Source of the DNA: Maricaulis sp.
GTDB lineage: Bacteria; Pseudomonadota; Alphaproteobacteria; Caulobacterales; Maricaulaceae
Assembly: GCA_002692855.1 (NCBI GenBank)
Contig: NZMJ01000032.1
Coordinates: 67,001 to 131,000 of the forward strand
Length of the DNA stretch: 64,000 nucleotides
Reading direction: 5' to 3'
Below, piece by piece: positions 34,188 to 43,065 of this stretch. Every line of letters starts with the position of its first letter. Positions within the stretch are counted from its first letter, which is position 1. The notes below the pieces were generated by a model. It did not search any database. It saw only the letters and a list, made by a program, of their open reading frames with translations, and was not told the origin of the DNA. Position numbers and translations under genes: made by a program.

Positions 34188-35015
34188 CTACCGGAAGTAG
34201 GACAGGATGGATTGCGGCGACTGGTTCGCGATGGACAGGGCCTGAATCCCCAGCTGCTGCTTGACTTGCAGCGACTGGAGTTTGGCGCTTTCCCGCGCGA
34301 GGTCTGCATCCACCAGATTGCCGATCCCCTCGGTCAGCGAGTCCGACAGCTTGGTGACAAAGGTCGAATGGATCTCAAGAGCCTTCGACTTCGTCCCCAG
34401 GCGGGCCAGGGCTGCGTTGACGTTGTCGAGCGAGGTTCCCAGCTGGCTGGCAATCGTGTCCGCCTGTGTCGCCGTCGCAAAGGACGCCGTCGCAGCGATG
34501 GTCACGATACCACCCCCCAGCGAGAGATTCTCGTCGAGCACGGTGATCGTGTTGGAGCCGTCGGCATTCGCCAGTGCCGTGACCTGGCTGACCGTATTGT
34601 TGATGAGATTGGTTCCGTTGAACTCGGCGTTCCCGACGATCGTCGTGATCTGGTCACGCAGCGCCTTGAAATCCTCGTTCAGCGCGGAACGGCTTGCGGT
34701 ATCGAGCGAGCTATCGGCCGATGCCAAAGCCTTTTCCTTCATCTCAATAAGCAGGTCGGAAATCGCTTCACCACCAGCCAGAGCGACGTCTACCGTCGAC
34801 ACAGCCCGGTTGAGCGAATCCTGAACGGCTTTGTAACCGCTCACTTCCGAGCGCATCCGCTGGGCAATGGCATAGATGCCGCCATTGTCCTTGGCACCGG
34901 ACACGGCAAGTCCGGTGTTGATGCGGCTCTGGACCTGTTCAAGCTCCATGTTGGTCCGGTTCAGGTTCTGCAGGGCGAACATCGCCCCGGCATTGGTGTT
35001 GACGGAATTCGTCAT
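34188..35015 (-). CDS. flagellin, third YFR-type copy
   Basis: The ATG at 35015 has GGAGG 9 bases upstream and starts MTNSVNTNAGAMFALQNLN; 275 residues. It is closely related to the two tandem flagellins but not identical (QSPQSILSYFR at the end). It has its own sigma-54 promoter at 35099-35114 and ftr-like sites at 35193-35240, and a strong terminator. Adjacent upstream are flaF and flbT, the same order as in the Caulobacter flagellin cluster. Confidence 0.96.
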   Translation of the reverse strand: MTNSVNTNAGAMFALQNLNRTNMELEQVQSRINTGLAVSGAKDNGGIYAIAQRMRSEVSGYKAVQDSLNRAVSTVDVALAGGEAISDLLIEMKEKALASADSSLDTASRSALNEDFKALRDQITTIVGNAEFNGTNLINNTVSQVTALANADGSNTITVLDENLSLGGGIVTIAATASFATATQADTIASQLGTSLDNVNAALARLGTKSKALEIHSTFVTKLSDSLTEGIGNLVDADLARESAKLQSLQVKQQLGIQALSIANQSPQSILSYFR

Positions 35016-35098
35016 TGTTGGGTTCCTCCATTCTGGAAGCAAAGACGCGCCGCGCATTTTTGCGCCGCGGTGTGGACCTTTTGTCCTGCCTGCGGAGG

Positions 35099-35114
35099 CG
35101 CAAAAGCGGGGCCA
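35099..35114 (-). promoter_or_regulatory. sigma-54 promoter for flagellin 34188
   Basis: On the minus strand TGGCCCCGCTTTTGCG has TGG...TTGC with the required ten-base gap between GG and GC. It lies 85 bp before the flagellin start. The leader begins with a GGAC-AAAAG-GTCC hairpin (35074-35086). Confidence 0.78.
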
Positions 35115-35192
35115 GACCGGCGCGCCGGACGCGCGCGGAACCCGTTGATTTCATGTGGAAATTATTTGGCGGAATCCAGACAGCAAAAGGCC

Positions 35193-35240
35193 CGGCGCAA
35201 TTTGCCGGGCCAATGGCGGTCACGAATGCAAATTTTGCCG
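35193..35240. promoter_or_regulatory. two ftr-like sites upstream of flagellin 34188
   Basis: CGGCG-N5-TGCCG (35193-35207), inside a longer GGCCCGGC/GCCGGGCC palindrome, and ATGCA-N5-TGCCG (35226-35240, weaker). They lie 79 and 112 bp upstream of the sigma-54 element. The longer palindrome could also act as a terminator for flaF, whose stop is at 35246. Confidence 0.55.
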
Positions 35241-35245
35241 GGATA

Positions 35246-35635
35246 TTATCCCGCCGCAGCCATCGGCTGACGCTGGGCCGCCGGCGAGGGTTCGAGCCCC
35301 TGCATGATGGTGCGGTTGATATCGATCAGCGTGTCGATATCGGCTGCGCCGCGCATGACGGCGGAGGAATGCTTCGACACGAAAAGCGACAGCGAGATGA
35401 TGCCGGCGCGCAGCGCCTCGGGCAGCTTGTTCTCGCGGTCCGAGCAATCAAGCGCCATCGCGCTCCATACCCGCCGGTTCCAGTCGAGCGATTCCGCCAT
35501 CACGCGGATATCGCCATCGGCCTGGGCCTGCTTGGCGGACATCAGCGCGCGGGTCACCTGCGCGAAAAGACGGTATTCGGTCGCGCGCGGATCTTCGCTA
35601 CGCGTCGCTGCTGTTTGGTAAGCCTGTACCGACAC
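35246..35635 (-). CDS. flaF: flagellar protein FlaF
   Basis: This 129-residue helical protein ([55 protein letters not shown]) is a clear FlaF. In Caulobacter FlaF is required for flagellin secretion and works with FlbT in controlling flagellin synthesis. It overlaps the flbT 3' end by 38 bp, so the two are translated from one message. Confidence 0.94.
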   Translation of the reverse strand: MSVQAYQTAATRSEDPRATEYRLFAQVTRALMSAKQAQADGDIRVMAESLDWNRRVWSAMALDCSDRENKLPEALRAGIISLSLFVSKHSSAVMRGAADIDTLIDINRTIMQGLEPSPAAQRQPMAAAG

Positions 35636-36020
35636 TGCTCAACCTCTTGTCTTCAAACTCGATGAGTTTTCGGCAACGGATGAGAGCCTTGTAAAACTCT
35701 CCCGCCATCACATCCCTGGATACCGACACACATTCGGCCATGGCCTCGGTGTCGGATATGGCACCCATGAAGTCCGTCATTCGCACGACGAATTCATTGT
35801 AGAGCGCATCGTCCTGTTTCTCTGACAGGTACATCATCATCACGGGGAAATAGATCCGCCGCGCCGGCGTCGTGACTTCTTCTGCATGCATGATGTCCTT
35901 CTCGCGAAGAACAGATGCCTTGTTCTGAAGCACCAGCGTGGACCGCTTTTCGCCATTCTGAACGACCGCGCCATTGAGGACAAAGCGTTCGCCAGGTTTG
36001 AGCGAGAGTTTCAGCGGCAT
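35598..36020 (-). CDS. flbT: flagellin mRNA regulator FlbT
   Basis: The ATG at 36020 follows a GGGGAAG site and gives 140 residues starting [19 protein letters not shown], the FlbT start. FlbT associates with the 5' leader of flagellin mRNA and destabilises it until the hook is complete (Caulobacter fljK). It is followed by flaF with overlap, and lies divergent from the FlmG-like gene. Confidence 0.94.
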   Translation of the reverse strand: MPLKLSLKPGERFVLNGAVVQNGEKRSTLVLQNKASVLREKDIMHAEEVTTPARRIYFPVMMMYLSEKQDDALYNEFVVRMTDFMGAISDTEAMAECVSVSRDVMAGEFYKALIRCRKLIEFEDKRLSSVGTGLPNSSDA

Positions 36021-36185
36021 GGAAAAACTTCCCCGGTAACCGGACCCGTTTTCAGGTCTCGATGCCAAACATTATCGGAACGAGCGTGAACAAAGCGTTG
36101 AGCCCGCCACCGCACCCGCGTTAGCCCGGTGTTAAGCGAAGCAGACCGGGATGGCGGGCCTGTGTCCGCAACCGGAATCCGGCTT

Positions 36186-37982
36186 ATGGCGATTTCTATC
36201 GACGACATCCTCAAACAGCCCGTCGAAACGGCAAAGCACGACCTGCACGATGCCGCGCGCGGGGCAACGGTAACGCATCTGACCGACGCCCTTTCGTCTG
36301 CGCCCGAGAAGGAGCGCAGGGCGCTGCGCAAGCTGACCGCGAAGCTCCAGCGCTCGATCAAGCTGAGCAACACGGACCAGGCGCCGAAAGGCGCCCTGCT
36401 CGCACTCTCGATCCTGGCGGAAAACCCCGAGAGCGCGATCGCCAATCACGTCATGGGTGTGGCGATGGAGCGAATGGGCCGGTTGTCACTGGCGCTCGAC
36501 TTCTTCGAGCGCTCCTGGAAGCTGAACCCCAACAACCCCGACATCTACCAGTCGATGGCGATGGCGGCGTGGAAGCTGGACATGCTTCCGACGGCGGAGA
36601 AATTCCTTCGCATCTATTGTCAGCGGGCGCCCGGCGATCCCAATGGCATCGTCAATCTGGGCGGCGTCTTGCGCGACCAGGGCCGGTTCGACGATGCGGT
36701 CGAAGTGATCCGCACCGGCGTCTATGGCAATCCTGAACATGCCGACCTGTGGAACGCCCTGGGCACGGTGCTGCTGGAATCCGGTGATCCTGTCCAGGCG
36801 GTCACCTTCTATTCGGAAGCCTTGCGCCTGCAGCCCGACTTTGCGCGGGCGTGGAACAATATCGCCTTCGCCTACGAGCTGACCGGAGAGGTCGAGCAGG
36901 CCATCGAGGCCTTTGACAAGGCGCTGGCGAAGCCGGACCACCGCCGCGACGAGATGTCGATGCGGCATGGCTATTCGCTGGCCCTGCTGGCGCTCGGCCG
37001 GTTGAAGGATGGCTGGGACCAGTACCAGGTCCGCCTCGATCCCGATTATCCCGACGCGACGCTGTTCACCTTCGACGAAAAAAGATGGGACGGCGAGGAC
37101 ATCGAACAAATTCGCGGCAAGCGTTTGCTGGTCGTCGGCGAACAAGGCCTGGGCGACGAAGTCATGTTCCTGAACGCGATGCCGGACCTGATCGAAGCGG
37201 TCGGTCCCGAGGGCGAAGTGCGCATTGCCTGCGAAAAGCGGCTGGTGCCGCTGATCCAGCGGTCCTTTCCTGACCTGGTGGTTGCCCCGCACGCCTCGGC
37301 AAGCCTGGAAGGCCGCGACTGGCGCGTCGCCCCTCAGGCCATCAAGGACAAGCCCAAGCTCGATTTCTGGACGCCGATCGGCAATCCACTACGCGCCTTC
37401 CGCCAGTCGGTCGAAGACTTCCCGGACCGGAAGGCCGTGCTGACCGCAGACCCGGACGAAGTCGCCCACTGGCAGGACTGGCTCGCCAGCCTGGGCCCCG
37501 GCGTGAAGACCGGCCTGCTGTGGAAGTCGCTGAAAATGACCGCCAAGCGGTCGAAATACTTCTCGGCATTCGAACGCTGGAAGCCGGTCCTGAAGACGCA
37601 AGGCGTGGTCTTCGTGAACATGCAGTACGGCGACACGGACGAGGACATCGCCTTTGCGCAACGCGAATTCGGCGTGACCATCCACACACCGCCCGATCTG
37701 GACCTGAAAAAGGATCTCGATCGTATCGCCGCGCTCGGACAGGCGCTTGACCTGACGATCGGGCCGATGAATGCGTCGCTGAACCTCGCCTGCGCCGTGG
37801 GCGGCGAAGGCTGGATCATCGCCGGTCAGAAGCGCAACTGGACCCTCCTGGGATCGAACCGCTCGCCGTGGTACCCGACTTCGCGCGTCTTCTCCGCAGA
37901 CGGCTTTGCCAACTGGACCGCCATCATGGGCGATGTCGCCGCTGCGCTGGACGAGCGGGTGAAGGAACAGAAGGCGGCCTGA
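36186..37982 (+). CDS. flmG: TPR flagellin glycosyltransferase, FlmG-like
   Basis: I take the ATG at 36186 (MAISIDDILKQP), about 598 residues; an ATG at 36129 is less likely. The N-terminal half has TPR repeats (PESAIANHVMGVAMERMGRLSLAL; PNGIVNLGGVLRDQGRFDDAV; ADLWNALGTVLLESGDPVQAV). The C-terminal half (GKRLLVVGEQGLGDEVMFLNAMPDL; NLACAVGGEGWIIAGQK) is a GT-B-like glycosyltransferase. This matches Caulobacter FlmG (formerly FlbA), which glycosylates flagellins and sits beside flbT-flaF. A TTAG-N7-TTAA at 36121-36135 may be a weak CtrA site. Confidence 0.85.
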   Translation: MAISIDDILKQPVETAKHDLHDAARGATVTHLTDALSSAPEKERRALRKLTAKLQRSIKLSNTDQAPKGALLALSILAENPESAIANHVMGVAMERMGRLSLALDFFERSWKLNPNNPDIYQSMAMAAWKLDMLPTAEKFLRIYCQRAPGDPNGIVNLGGVLRDQGRFDDAVEVIRTGVYGNPEHADLWNALGTVLLESGDPVQAVTFYSEALRLQPDFARAWNNIAFAYELTGEVEQAIEAFDKALAKPDHRRDEMSMRHGYSLALLALGRLKDGWDQYQVRLDPDYPDATLFTFDEKRWDGEDIEQIRGKRLLVVGEQGLGDEVMFLNAMPDLIEAVGPEGEVRIACEKRLVPLIQRSFPDLVVAPHASASLEGRDWRVAPQAIKDKPKLDFWTPIGNPLRAFRQSVEDFPDRKAVLTADPDEVAHWQDWLASLGPGVKTGLLWKSLKMTAKRSKYFSAFERWKPVLKTQGVVFVNMQYGDTDEDIAFAQREFGVTIHTPPDLDLKKDLDRIAALGQALDLTIGPMNASLNLACAVGGEGWIIAGQKRNWTLLGSNRSPWYPTSRVFSADGFANWTAIMGDVAAALDERVKEQKAA

Positions 37983-38112
37983 ACGCGGGGGCGGGTTTCT
38001 CCCCTTGCTTGCTCTCCCCCGTAATCGGGGGAGGAAATCCAGCACAGACAGTGTCTGCCTTTACCCCTTCCCAAACCGCCCTATCCTGCGCCGCAGCAAA
38101 GGGAGTATCGGG

Positions 38113-38985
38113 ATGCGTTTCGAAGGCACCGACCAATATGTCGCCGACCGGGAACTTCAGGCTGCCGTCAACGCTGCCATTGCGCTGGAACGGCCGCTGC
38201 TGGTCAAGGGCGAGCCGGGCACGGGCAAGACCGAACTGGCGCGGCAGGTCGCCTCGGCGCTGGGCGCACCCATGCTGGAATGGCATATCAAGTCGACCAC
38301 GAAAGCCCACCAGGGTCTCTACGAGTACGACGCCGTAGCGCGCCTGCGCGACAGCCAACTTGGCGATGACCGGGTCCACGACATCTCGAACTACATCCGC
38401 AAGGGCAAGCTGTGGGAGGCGTTTACGCACGCCGAACGCCCCATCCTGCTGATTGACGAGATCGACAAGGCGGACATCGAGTTTCCCAACGATCTCCTGC
38501 ACGAGATCGACCGGATGGAGTTCCACGTCTACGAGACGGGCGAGACCATCAAGGCCGCCCAGCGCCCGATCGTGATCATCACCTCGAACAATGAGAAGGA
38601 ATTGCCGGATGCCTTCCTGCGCCGCTGTTTCTTCCACTACATCGCCTTCCCCGACGAAGAGACGATGCGGGCGATTGTCGAGGTCCACTTCCCGAACCTG
38701 AAAAGCCGCCTGCTCGCCGAGGCGCTGAAGCTGTTCTACGAAATCCGCGCCGTGCCGGGGATGAAGAAGAAGCCGTCGACGAGCGAATTGCTCGACTGGC
38801 TGAAGCTCTTGCTGATCGAGGATATCGATCCGGCACTGCTGGCCGAGCGTGATCCGCGCAAGCTCATCCCGCCGTTGCACGGCGCGCTCCTGAAGAACGA
38901 GCAGGACGTGATGCTGTTCGAGAAACTGGCCTTCATGGCGCGGCGCAGCGGTGGTGGACCGGGCGCAGGACCGGGTGCGGCGTAG
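38113..38985 (+). CDS. MoxR/CoxD-type AAA+ ATPase
   Basis: The ATG at 38113 has GGGAG 7 bases upstream; 290 residues. Walker A is GEPGTGKTEL, Walker B is PILLIDEIDKAD, sensor 1 is IITSNNEKELPDAFLRR. The C-terminus is glycine-rich. MoxR-type ATPases act with VWA proteins as chaperones in metal-center insertion or complex assembly. The probable partner is the CoxE-like VWA protein at 41884-43059, about 2.9 kb away and on the same strand. Confidence 0.88.
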   Translation: MRFEGTDQYVADRELQAAVNAAIALERPLLVKGEPGTGKTELARQVASALGAPMLEWHIKSTTKAHQGLYEYDAVARLRDSQLGDDRVHDISNYIRKGKLWEAFTHAERPILLIDEIDKADIEFPNDLLHEIDRMEFHVYETGETIKAAQRPIVIITSNNEKELPDAFLRRCFFHYIAFPDEETMRAIVEVHFPNLKSRLLAEALKLFYEIRAVPGMKKKPSTSELLDWLKLLLIEDIDPALLAERDPRKLIPPLHGALLKNEQDVMLFEKLAFMARRSGGGPGAGPGAA

Positions 38986-39050
38986 GCGCGCGGAACCGGA
39001 TGGATTGAACAGCGTTCATCAGGGGAATTCCCGTCATCCGAGGAGCCCCC

Positions 39051-39512
39051 ATGACCGACATTTTCAAGCGCATCAAGCAGGACCACGACGAAGCCCGCGA
39101 ACTGATGCAGCAAATCAAGGACACGACCGACCGCGCCGCCAAGAAGCGCGACGAGCTGTTCGAGAAATTCAAGCTCGATCTGTGGAGCCACCACAAGATC
39201 GAGGAAGCGACGTTCTACACGAAGCTGGAAAGCAAGGGCGAATGCGCCGAATCCCTCGAGGCGAAGAACGAGCACCACATGGTGAATTCCATGCTGGAAG
39301 AGCTCGACACGATGAAGAAGGACACCATGGAGTGGGGCCAGAAGTTCGCCACGATGTGCGAGCTGATCGAGCATCACATGGAAGAGGAAGAAGAGGAATT
39401 CTTCGACCTCGGCCGCAAGGAATTCACCAAGGATGAGGCCGAGGAACTGGGCAACCGCTTCGATGCCCGCAAGAAAGTCGTGGTTCCGGCGCTGGAGCGG
39501 GTGGAGTCGTAA
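39051..39512 (+). CDS. hemerythrin HHE-domain protein
   Basis: This 153-residue protein has the spaced iron-ligand pattern: IKQDHDEARELM, LDLWSHHKIEEATFY, EHHMVNSMLEEL and LIEHHMEEEEEEFFDLGRK, giving His/Glu ligands of a four-helix di-iron bundle. Such proteins bind oxygen or NO or protect iron. It is monocistronic and ends at a strong terminator. The role in this organism is unknown. Confidence 0.88.
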   Translation: MTDIFKRIKQDHDEARELMQQIKDTTDRAAKKRDELFEKFKLDLWSHHKIEEATFYTKLESKGECAESLEAKNEHHMVNSMLEELDTMKKDTMEWGQKFATMCELIEHHMEEEEEEFFDLGRKEFTKDEAEELGNRFDARKKVVVPALERVES

Positions 39513-39538
39513 AGACACCCCCTGTTCGCGCCGACAAG

Positions 39539-39572
39539 CGGGCGCTGCCGTATCCCGGCAGCGCCCGTTTTT
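39539..39572 (+). terminator. rho-independent terminator after hemerythrin gene
   Basis: A 12-bp stem CGGGCGCTGCCG / CGGCAGCGCCCG is followed by TTTTT. It may also stop the convergent kinase message, whose coding end is 24 bp away. Confidence 0.9.
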
Positions 39573-39595
39573 CATGCCCGCTCAACAGGGCGGCG

Positions 39596-40945
39596 TCAGG
39601 CGGCCCTGTCGCCCAGCGGGTAGACGATGTGGCAACGCAGCCCTGACGGGTCGAAGTCCATGTCGACGGTCGCGCCGACCTGTTCGGCGATCACCATGCC
39701 CAGCATCCGCGAACCAAATCCGCTGGACTCGGGCTTGCGCACTTCCGGCCCGCCGCTCTCGACCCAGTTCAGGACCAGGGTCGAATTGTCGCCCTCCAGT
39801 CGATACCGGACCGTGATGCGCCCCTGCGGCACGCTGAGCGCGCCATACTTGATCGCATTGGTGACGAGTTCGTGGAAGACGAGCGAAAAGGACGTCGCCA
39901 GTGATGCATCCAGCACGACGTGCGGACCTTCGTGGACAAATGCCGGCGCGCCGCCTGCCTCGTTGGCAGCAATGGCGAGCACTTCTGACAGGTCGATTTC
40001 GGTCCAGTAGGCCCCCGTCACGAGATCCTGTGCCTTCGCCATGGCATTCAGACGGGCCGCGAACGCGGTGACGTGCTCGGCGGGTATCGTTTGCCGCGCA
40101 ACAGCCGAAATAACGCCCAGGCTGTTCTTGATGCGGTGCTTCATCTCCTGGACCATCAATTCCAGACGGCGTTCGGCCTGTTTGCGCGCCGTGACATTGC
40201 TGATGACGATGGACAAGTCAGATCCGGCCGGTCCGGTGAACCGGTCGCCGATCTCGGTCGCGCTGACGAGGACGTCGAGCCCGCCGGGCAACTGGCACTC
40301 GAATGTATGCTCACGGTTGCCCGCCAGAACGGTGCGCGATGCGTCGAGCCAGCCGATCTGATCCCTGACCGGCATCACGTCGACGACCGGGCGGCCAACA
40401 GCCTCCGCCGTCCTTATCCCCGTAAGACGCTCGGCGCCGGGATTCCAGCTGCGCACGATGTCGTTGGCATCGACGCGGAAAATGGCGTTGGCAGACGTCT
40501 GCACAACGGCGGCCAATTCCTCGGCCTCGCGCCGGGCCGTCCGCAACTGGGTTTCGTAGACAGACCGCTCGCGGGCGTCGAACAGGGTGTAATCGACGCG
40601 CTCGGGAGCGCCATCGGCATCCCGGCGCACCGTCGCGTTCAATACGACGGCCATGCGCTGGCCATCCGGCAGTGCGAGATGACAGGAAATTTCCCGGACA
40701 AAGCCCTGCAGCATCAGCATCGGGGCGACATGCGTTTCGTAATACATGCGGCCGGGCCGGGTCAGCAGGTCGCTGATGCGAACCGGATCGGCCGGGTCCA
40801 GCGCATCACGCCCGGCCCATGTCAGCAGGGTCTTGTTGGCGAAGACCAGAACCCCATCCGTCCCCGTGACGGCAACCCCGCACGGGATCGTGTGTATCAG
40901 GTCGTGAATCTCGGTGGTTGCGTCGAACGGCGGTTTGCCGGCCAC
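39596..40945 (-). CDS. PAS-PAS HWE/HisKA_2 histidine kinase
   Basis: This 449-residue protein has a GTG start 1 bp before the RsbQ-like stop. Two PAS domains (about residues 10-125 and 145-255), then an H-box EMKHRIKNSLGVISAVARQ with the phosphorylated His, and an ATP domain with LVFHELVTNAIKYGAL (N box) and GFGSRMLGMVI. It has no membrane segment, so it senses a cytoplasmic signal. Its cognate regulator is not adjacent. Pairing with the RsbQ-like hydrolase suggests that a hydrolase product binds one PAS domain (inference). Confidence 0.88.
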   Translation of the reverse strand: MAGKPPFDATTEIHDLIHTIPCGVAVTGTDGVLVFANKTLLTWAGRDALDPADPVRISDLLTRPGRMYYETHVAPMLMLQGFVREISCHLALPDGQRMAVVLNATVRRDADGAPERVDYTLFDARERSVYETQLRTARREAEELAAVVQTSANAIFRVDANDIVRSWNPGAERLTGIRTAEAVGRPVVDVMPVRDQIGWLDASRTVLAGNREHTFECQLPGGLDVLVSATEIGDRFTGPAGSDLSIVISNVTARKQAERRLELMVQEMKHRIKNSLGVISAVARQTIPAEHVTAFAARLNAMAKAQDLVTGAYWTEIDLSEVLAIAANEAGGAPAFVHEGPHVVLDASLATSFSLVFHELVTNAIKYGALSVPQGRITVRYRLEGDNSTLVLNWVESGGPEVRKPESSGFGSRMLGMVIAEQVGATVDMDFDPSGLRCHIVYPLGDRAA

Positions 40946-40946
40946 C

Positions 40947-41744
40947 TTAATGGTCAGCCAGGAAGGCGCGGATCGCGTCGATCGTGATCCGGGGCGCGGT
41001 CATGTGCGGGCAATGGCCTGTAACCGGCACGGTTTGCAGGACCGAGCCCGGCATCGCGGCGTGCATCCATTCGCCCACCGTCACGGGCGCGATTGCGTCA
41101 TTGTCGCACTGGATGATCAATGACGGGACCGAGACCGATTTCATGTCTTCGCGCCGGTCGGATGTGAAGGTCACACGCCCGAAATGCTGGGCAATCGCGG
41201 GATCGGTCCTGCAGAAACTTTGCGTCAGCTTGTCCGCGGACGGCTCGTCGGAGTTCTGCCCGGCGATCGCCGGTGCAGTCTGCATTGCCCAGCCGAGGTA
41301 GTTTTCCTCCATGAACTCGATCATTTCCTCGAGATCGGCGCGGTCGAAACCGCCGCGATAGTCGTCGTCATTGAGAAAACACGGAGACGGCGACACCAGG
41401 ACGATTGCGGCGAAGCGCGCAGGGCATTTCACCGAAGCCAGCGCGGCCGTGATCGCACTCACCGAATGGCCGACCAGGACCGTATCAGCCAGGTCCATTT
41501 CCTCGGCGATGGCGACGATGTCATCGGCGTGCCCATCAAGGCTGGAATAGCGCCTGAAATCGTATGCAGTCAGATCGGACTGGCCAGCGCCCGTGAGGTC
41601 AAACAGGATGACCTTGTGATCGCGCTCGAAATCCGGGGCGACATCCCGCCACATGGTCTGGTCGCAGCCGAACCCATGAGCGAACATGATCGGCCGCTTT
41701 CCCTGGCCGCTGACGTTCACATTGTTCCGTTTCAGGATCGTCAT
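40947..41744 (-). CDS. RsbQ-like alpha/beta hydrolase
   Basis: The ATG at 41744 starts MTILKRNNVNVSGQG, the RsbQ beginning; 265 residues. Very strong family matches: MFAHGFGCDQTMWRD, GHSVSA (nucleophile Ser), IQCDNDAIAP (Asp) and GHCPHMTAP (His). RsbQ in Bacillus makes or delivers the signal that activates the PAS-domain phosphatase RsbP. Here it is just upstream of a PAS histidine kinase, so the signal logic may be kept with another output. Confidence 0.88.
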   Translation of the reverse strand: MTILKRNNVNVSGQGKRPIMFAHGFGCDQTMWRDVAPDFERDHKVILFDLTGAGQSDLTAYDFRRYSSLDGHADDIVAIAEEMDLADTVLVGHSVSAITAALASVKCPARFAAIVLVSPSPCFLNDDDYRGGFDRADLEEMIEFMEENYLGWAMQTAPAIAGQNSDEPSADKLTQSFCRTDPAIAQHFGRVTFTSDRREDMKSVSVPSLIIQCDNDAIAPVTVGEWMHAAMPGSVLQTVPVTGHCPHMTAPRITIDAIRAFLADH

Positions 41745-41883
41745 CGCCCCAGCCGCGCGTGTCCGGCCCTTGTCCGGTTTGCCGTGTAACAACGACCCTA
41801 TACTGCCTCCCCGCCAACAGCCACCACTGATTCCAAGGTGTTCCGGCCTTGCCGAACAGCGCGGCGTATCTAGACTCACATCC

Positions 41884-43059
41884 ATGCTCCACCGCTTCTT
41901 CTCCGAACTGCGCGCCGCGAAAATTCCCGTCACCACGCGGGAATACCTGACCTTGCTGGAAGCCCTTCAAAAGGGTGCGATTGACCCAGAGATCGATCAT
42001 TTCTACTCGGTCAGCCGCGCCGCACTGGTCAAGGACGAGAAGAATTTCGACAAGTTCGATGCGGTCTTCGGCCATGTCTTCAAGGGGGTGGAAACGCTCG
42101 GCGCGCTTTTCGAGGAAAAGGAGATCCCCGACGAATGGCTGCAGGCGATGATGCAGCGCCTCCTGACCGACGAGGATCGTGCGGCGATCGAAGCCCTGCC
42201 CTTCGAGGAATTGATGGAGACGCTGAAGCAGCGGCTCGAGGAACAGGATGAACGCCACGAAGGCGGGTCGAAATGGATCGGCACCGGAGGCACCTCGCCC
42301 TTCGGCCATTCGGGCTATAATCCGTCGGGTGTCCGCATTGGCGGACGGTCCCAGCACAAGCGCGCTGCCAAGGTCTGGGAAGCGCGCCGCTACAAGGATC
42401 TCGACGGAGACCGAGAGCTGGGCACGCGCAATCTGAAGGTCGCCCTGCGCCGCCTGCGCAAGTTTGCTCGCGACAGCGCCCATGAAGAACTGGACCTTGG
42501 CGGCACGATCGACGCCACTGCCCGGCAAGGCTGGCTCGACGTGAAGATGCGCCCGGAGCGGCGCAACGCCATCAAGGTGCTGTGCCTGTTCGATGTCGGC
42601 GGGTCGATGGATCCGCATGTCCGACTGTGCGAGGAGCTGTTTTCAGCCGCGCGGTCGACCTTCAAGAACCTCGAATACGCCTATTTTCACAACTGCCCCT
42701 ATGAGGGCGTGTGGACATCAAACCTGCGGCGGCGTGCCGAAACCGTCCCGACTCTAGACCTGATGCACAAATATCCCCGCGACTGGAAGGTGATCTTCGT
42801 CGGAGACGCCGCGATGGCCCCTTACGAGATCACGCATCCCGGCGGCTCTGTCGAAGGCTGGAACGAGGAAGCCGGGTCCGTCTGGCTTAAACGCTTCGTC
42901 GACACCTGGCCGGACCTGGTCTGGATCAATCCAGAACCCAAGAAGTGGTGGGGTCACACCTACTCGATCCGGCTGGTGCAGGAGATCGTCGGCGCGCACC
43001 GGATGTTTCCGCTGACGCTCGACGGGGTCGACGGCGCGATGAAGGAATTGGCGCGCTAG
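41884..43059 (+). CDS. CoxE-like VWA domain protein
   Basis: The ATG at 41884 starts MLHRFFSELRAAKIPVTTREYL, the VWA/CoxE N-terminal; about 391 residues. A metal-ion site appears as LFDVGGSMDPH in place of the usual DxSxS, so D and one S are kept. The C-terminal part (WIVINPEPKKWWGHTYSI-like) is typical. It is expected to work with the MoxR-type ATPase at 38113. Between them lie unrelated genes, mostly on the other strand, so the pair is split. Confidence 0.85.
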   Translation: MLHRFFSELRAAKIPVTTREYLTLLEALQKGAIDPEIDHFYSVSRAALVKDEKNFDKFDAVFGHVFKGVETLGALFEEKEIPDEWLQAMMQRLLTDEDRAAIEALPFEELMETLKQRLEEQDERHEGGSKWIGTGGTSPFGHSGYNPSGVRIGGRSQHKRAAKVWEARRYKDLDGDRELGTRNLKVALRRLRKFARDSAHEELDLGGTIDATARQGWLDVKMRPERRNAIKVLCLFDVGGSMDPHVRLCEELFSAARSTFKNLEYAYFHNCPYEGVWTSNLRRRAETVPTLDLMHKYPRDWKVIFVGDAAMAPYEITHPGGSVEGWNEEAGSVWLKRFVDTWPDLVWINPEPKKWWGHTYSIRLVQEIVGAHRMFPLTLDGVDGAMKELAR

Positions 43060-43065
43060 GCGCGC

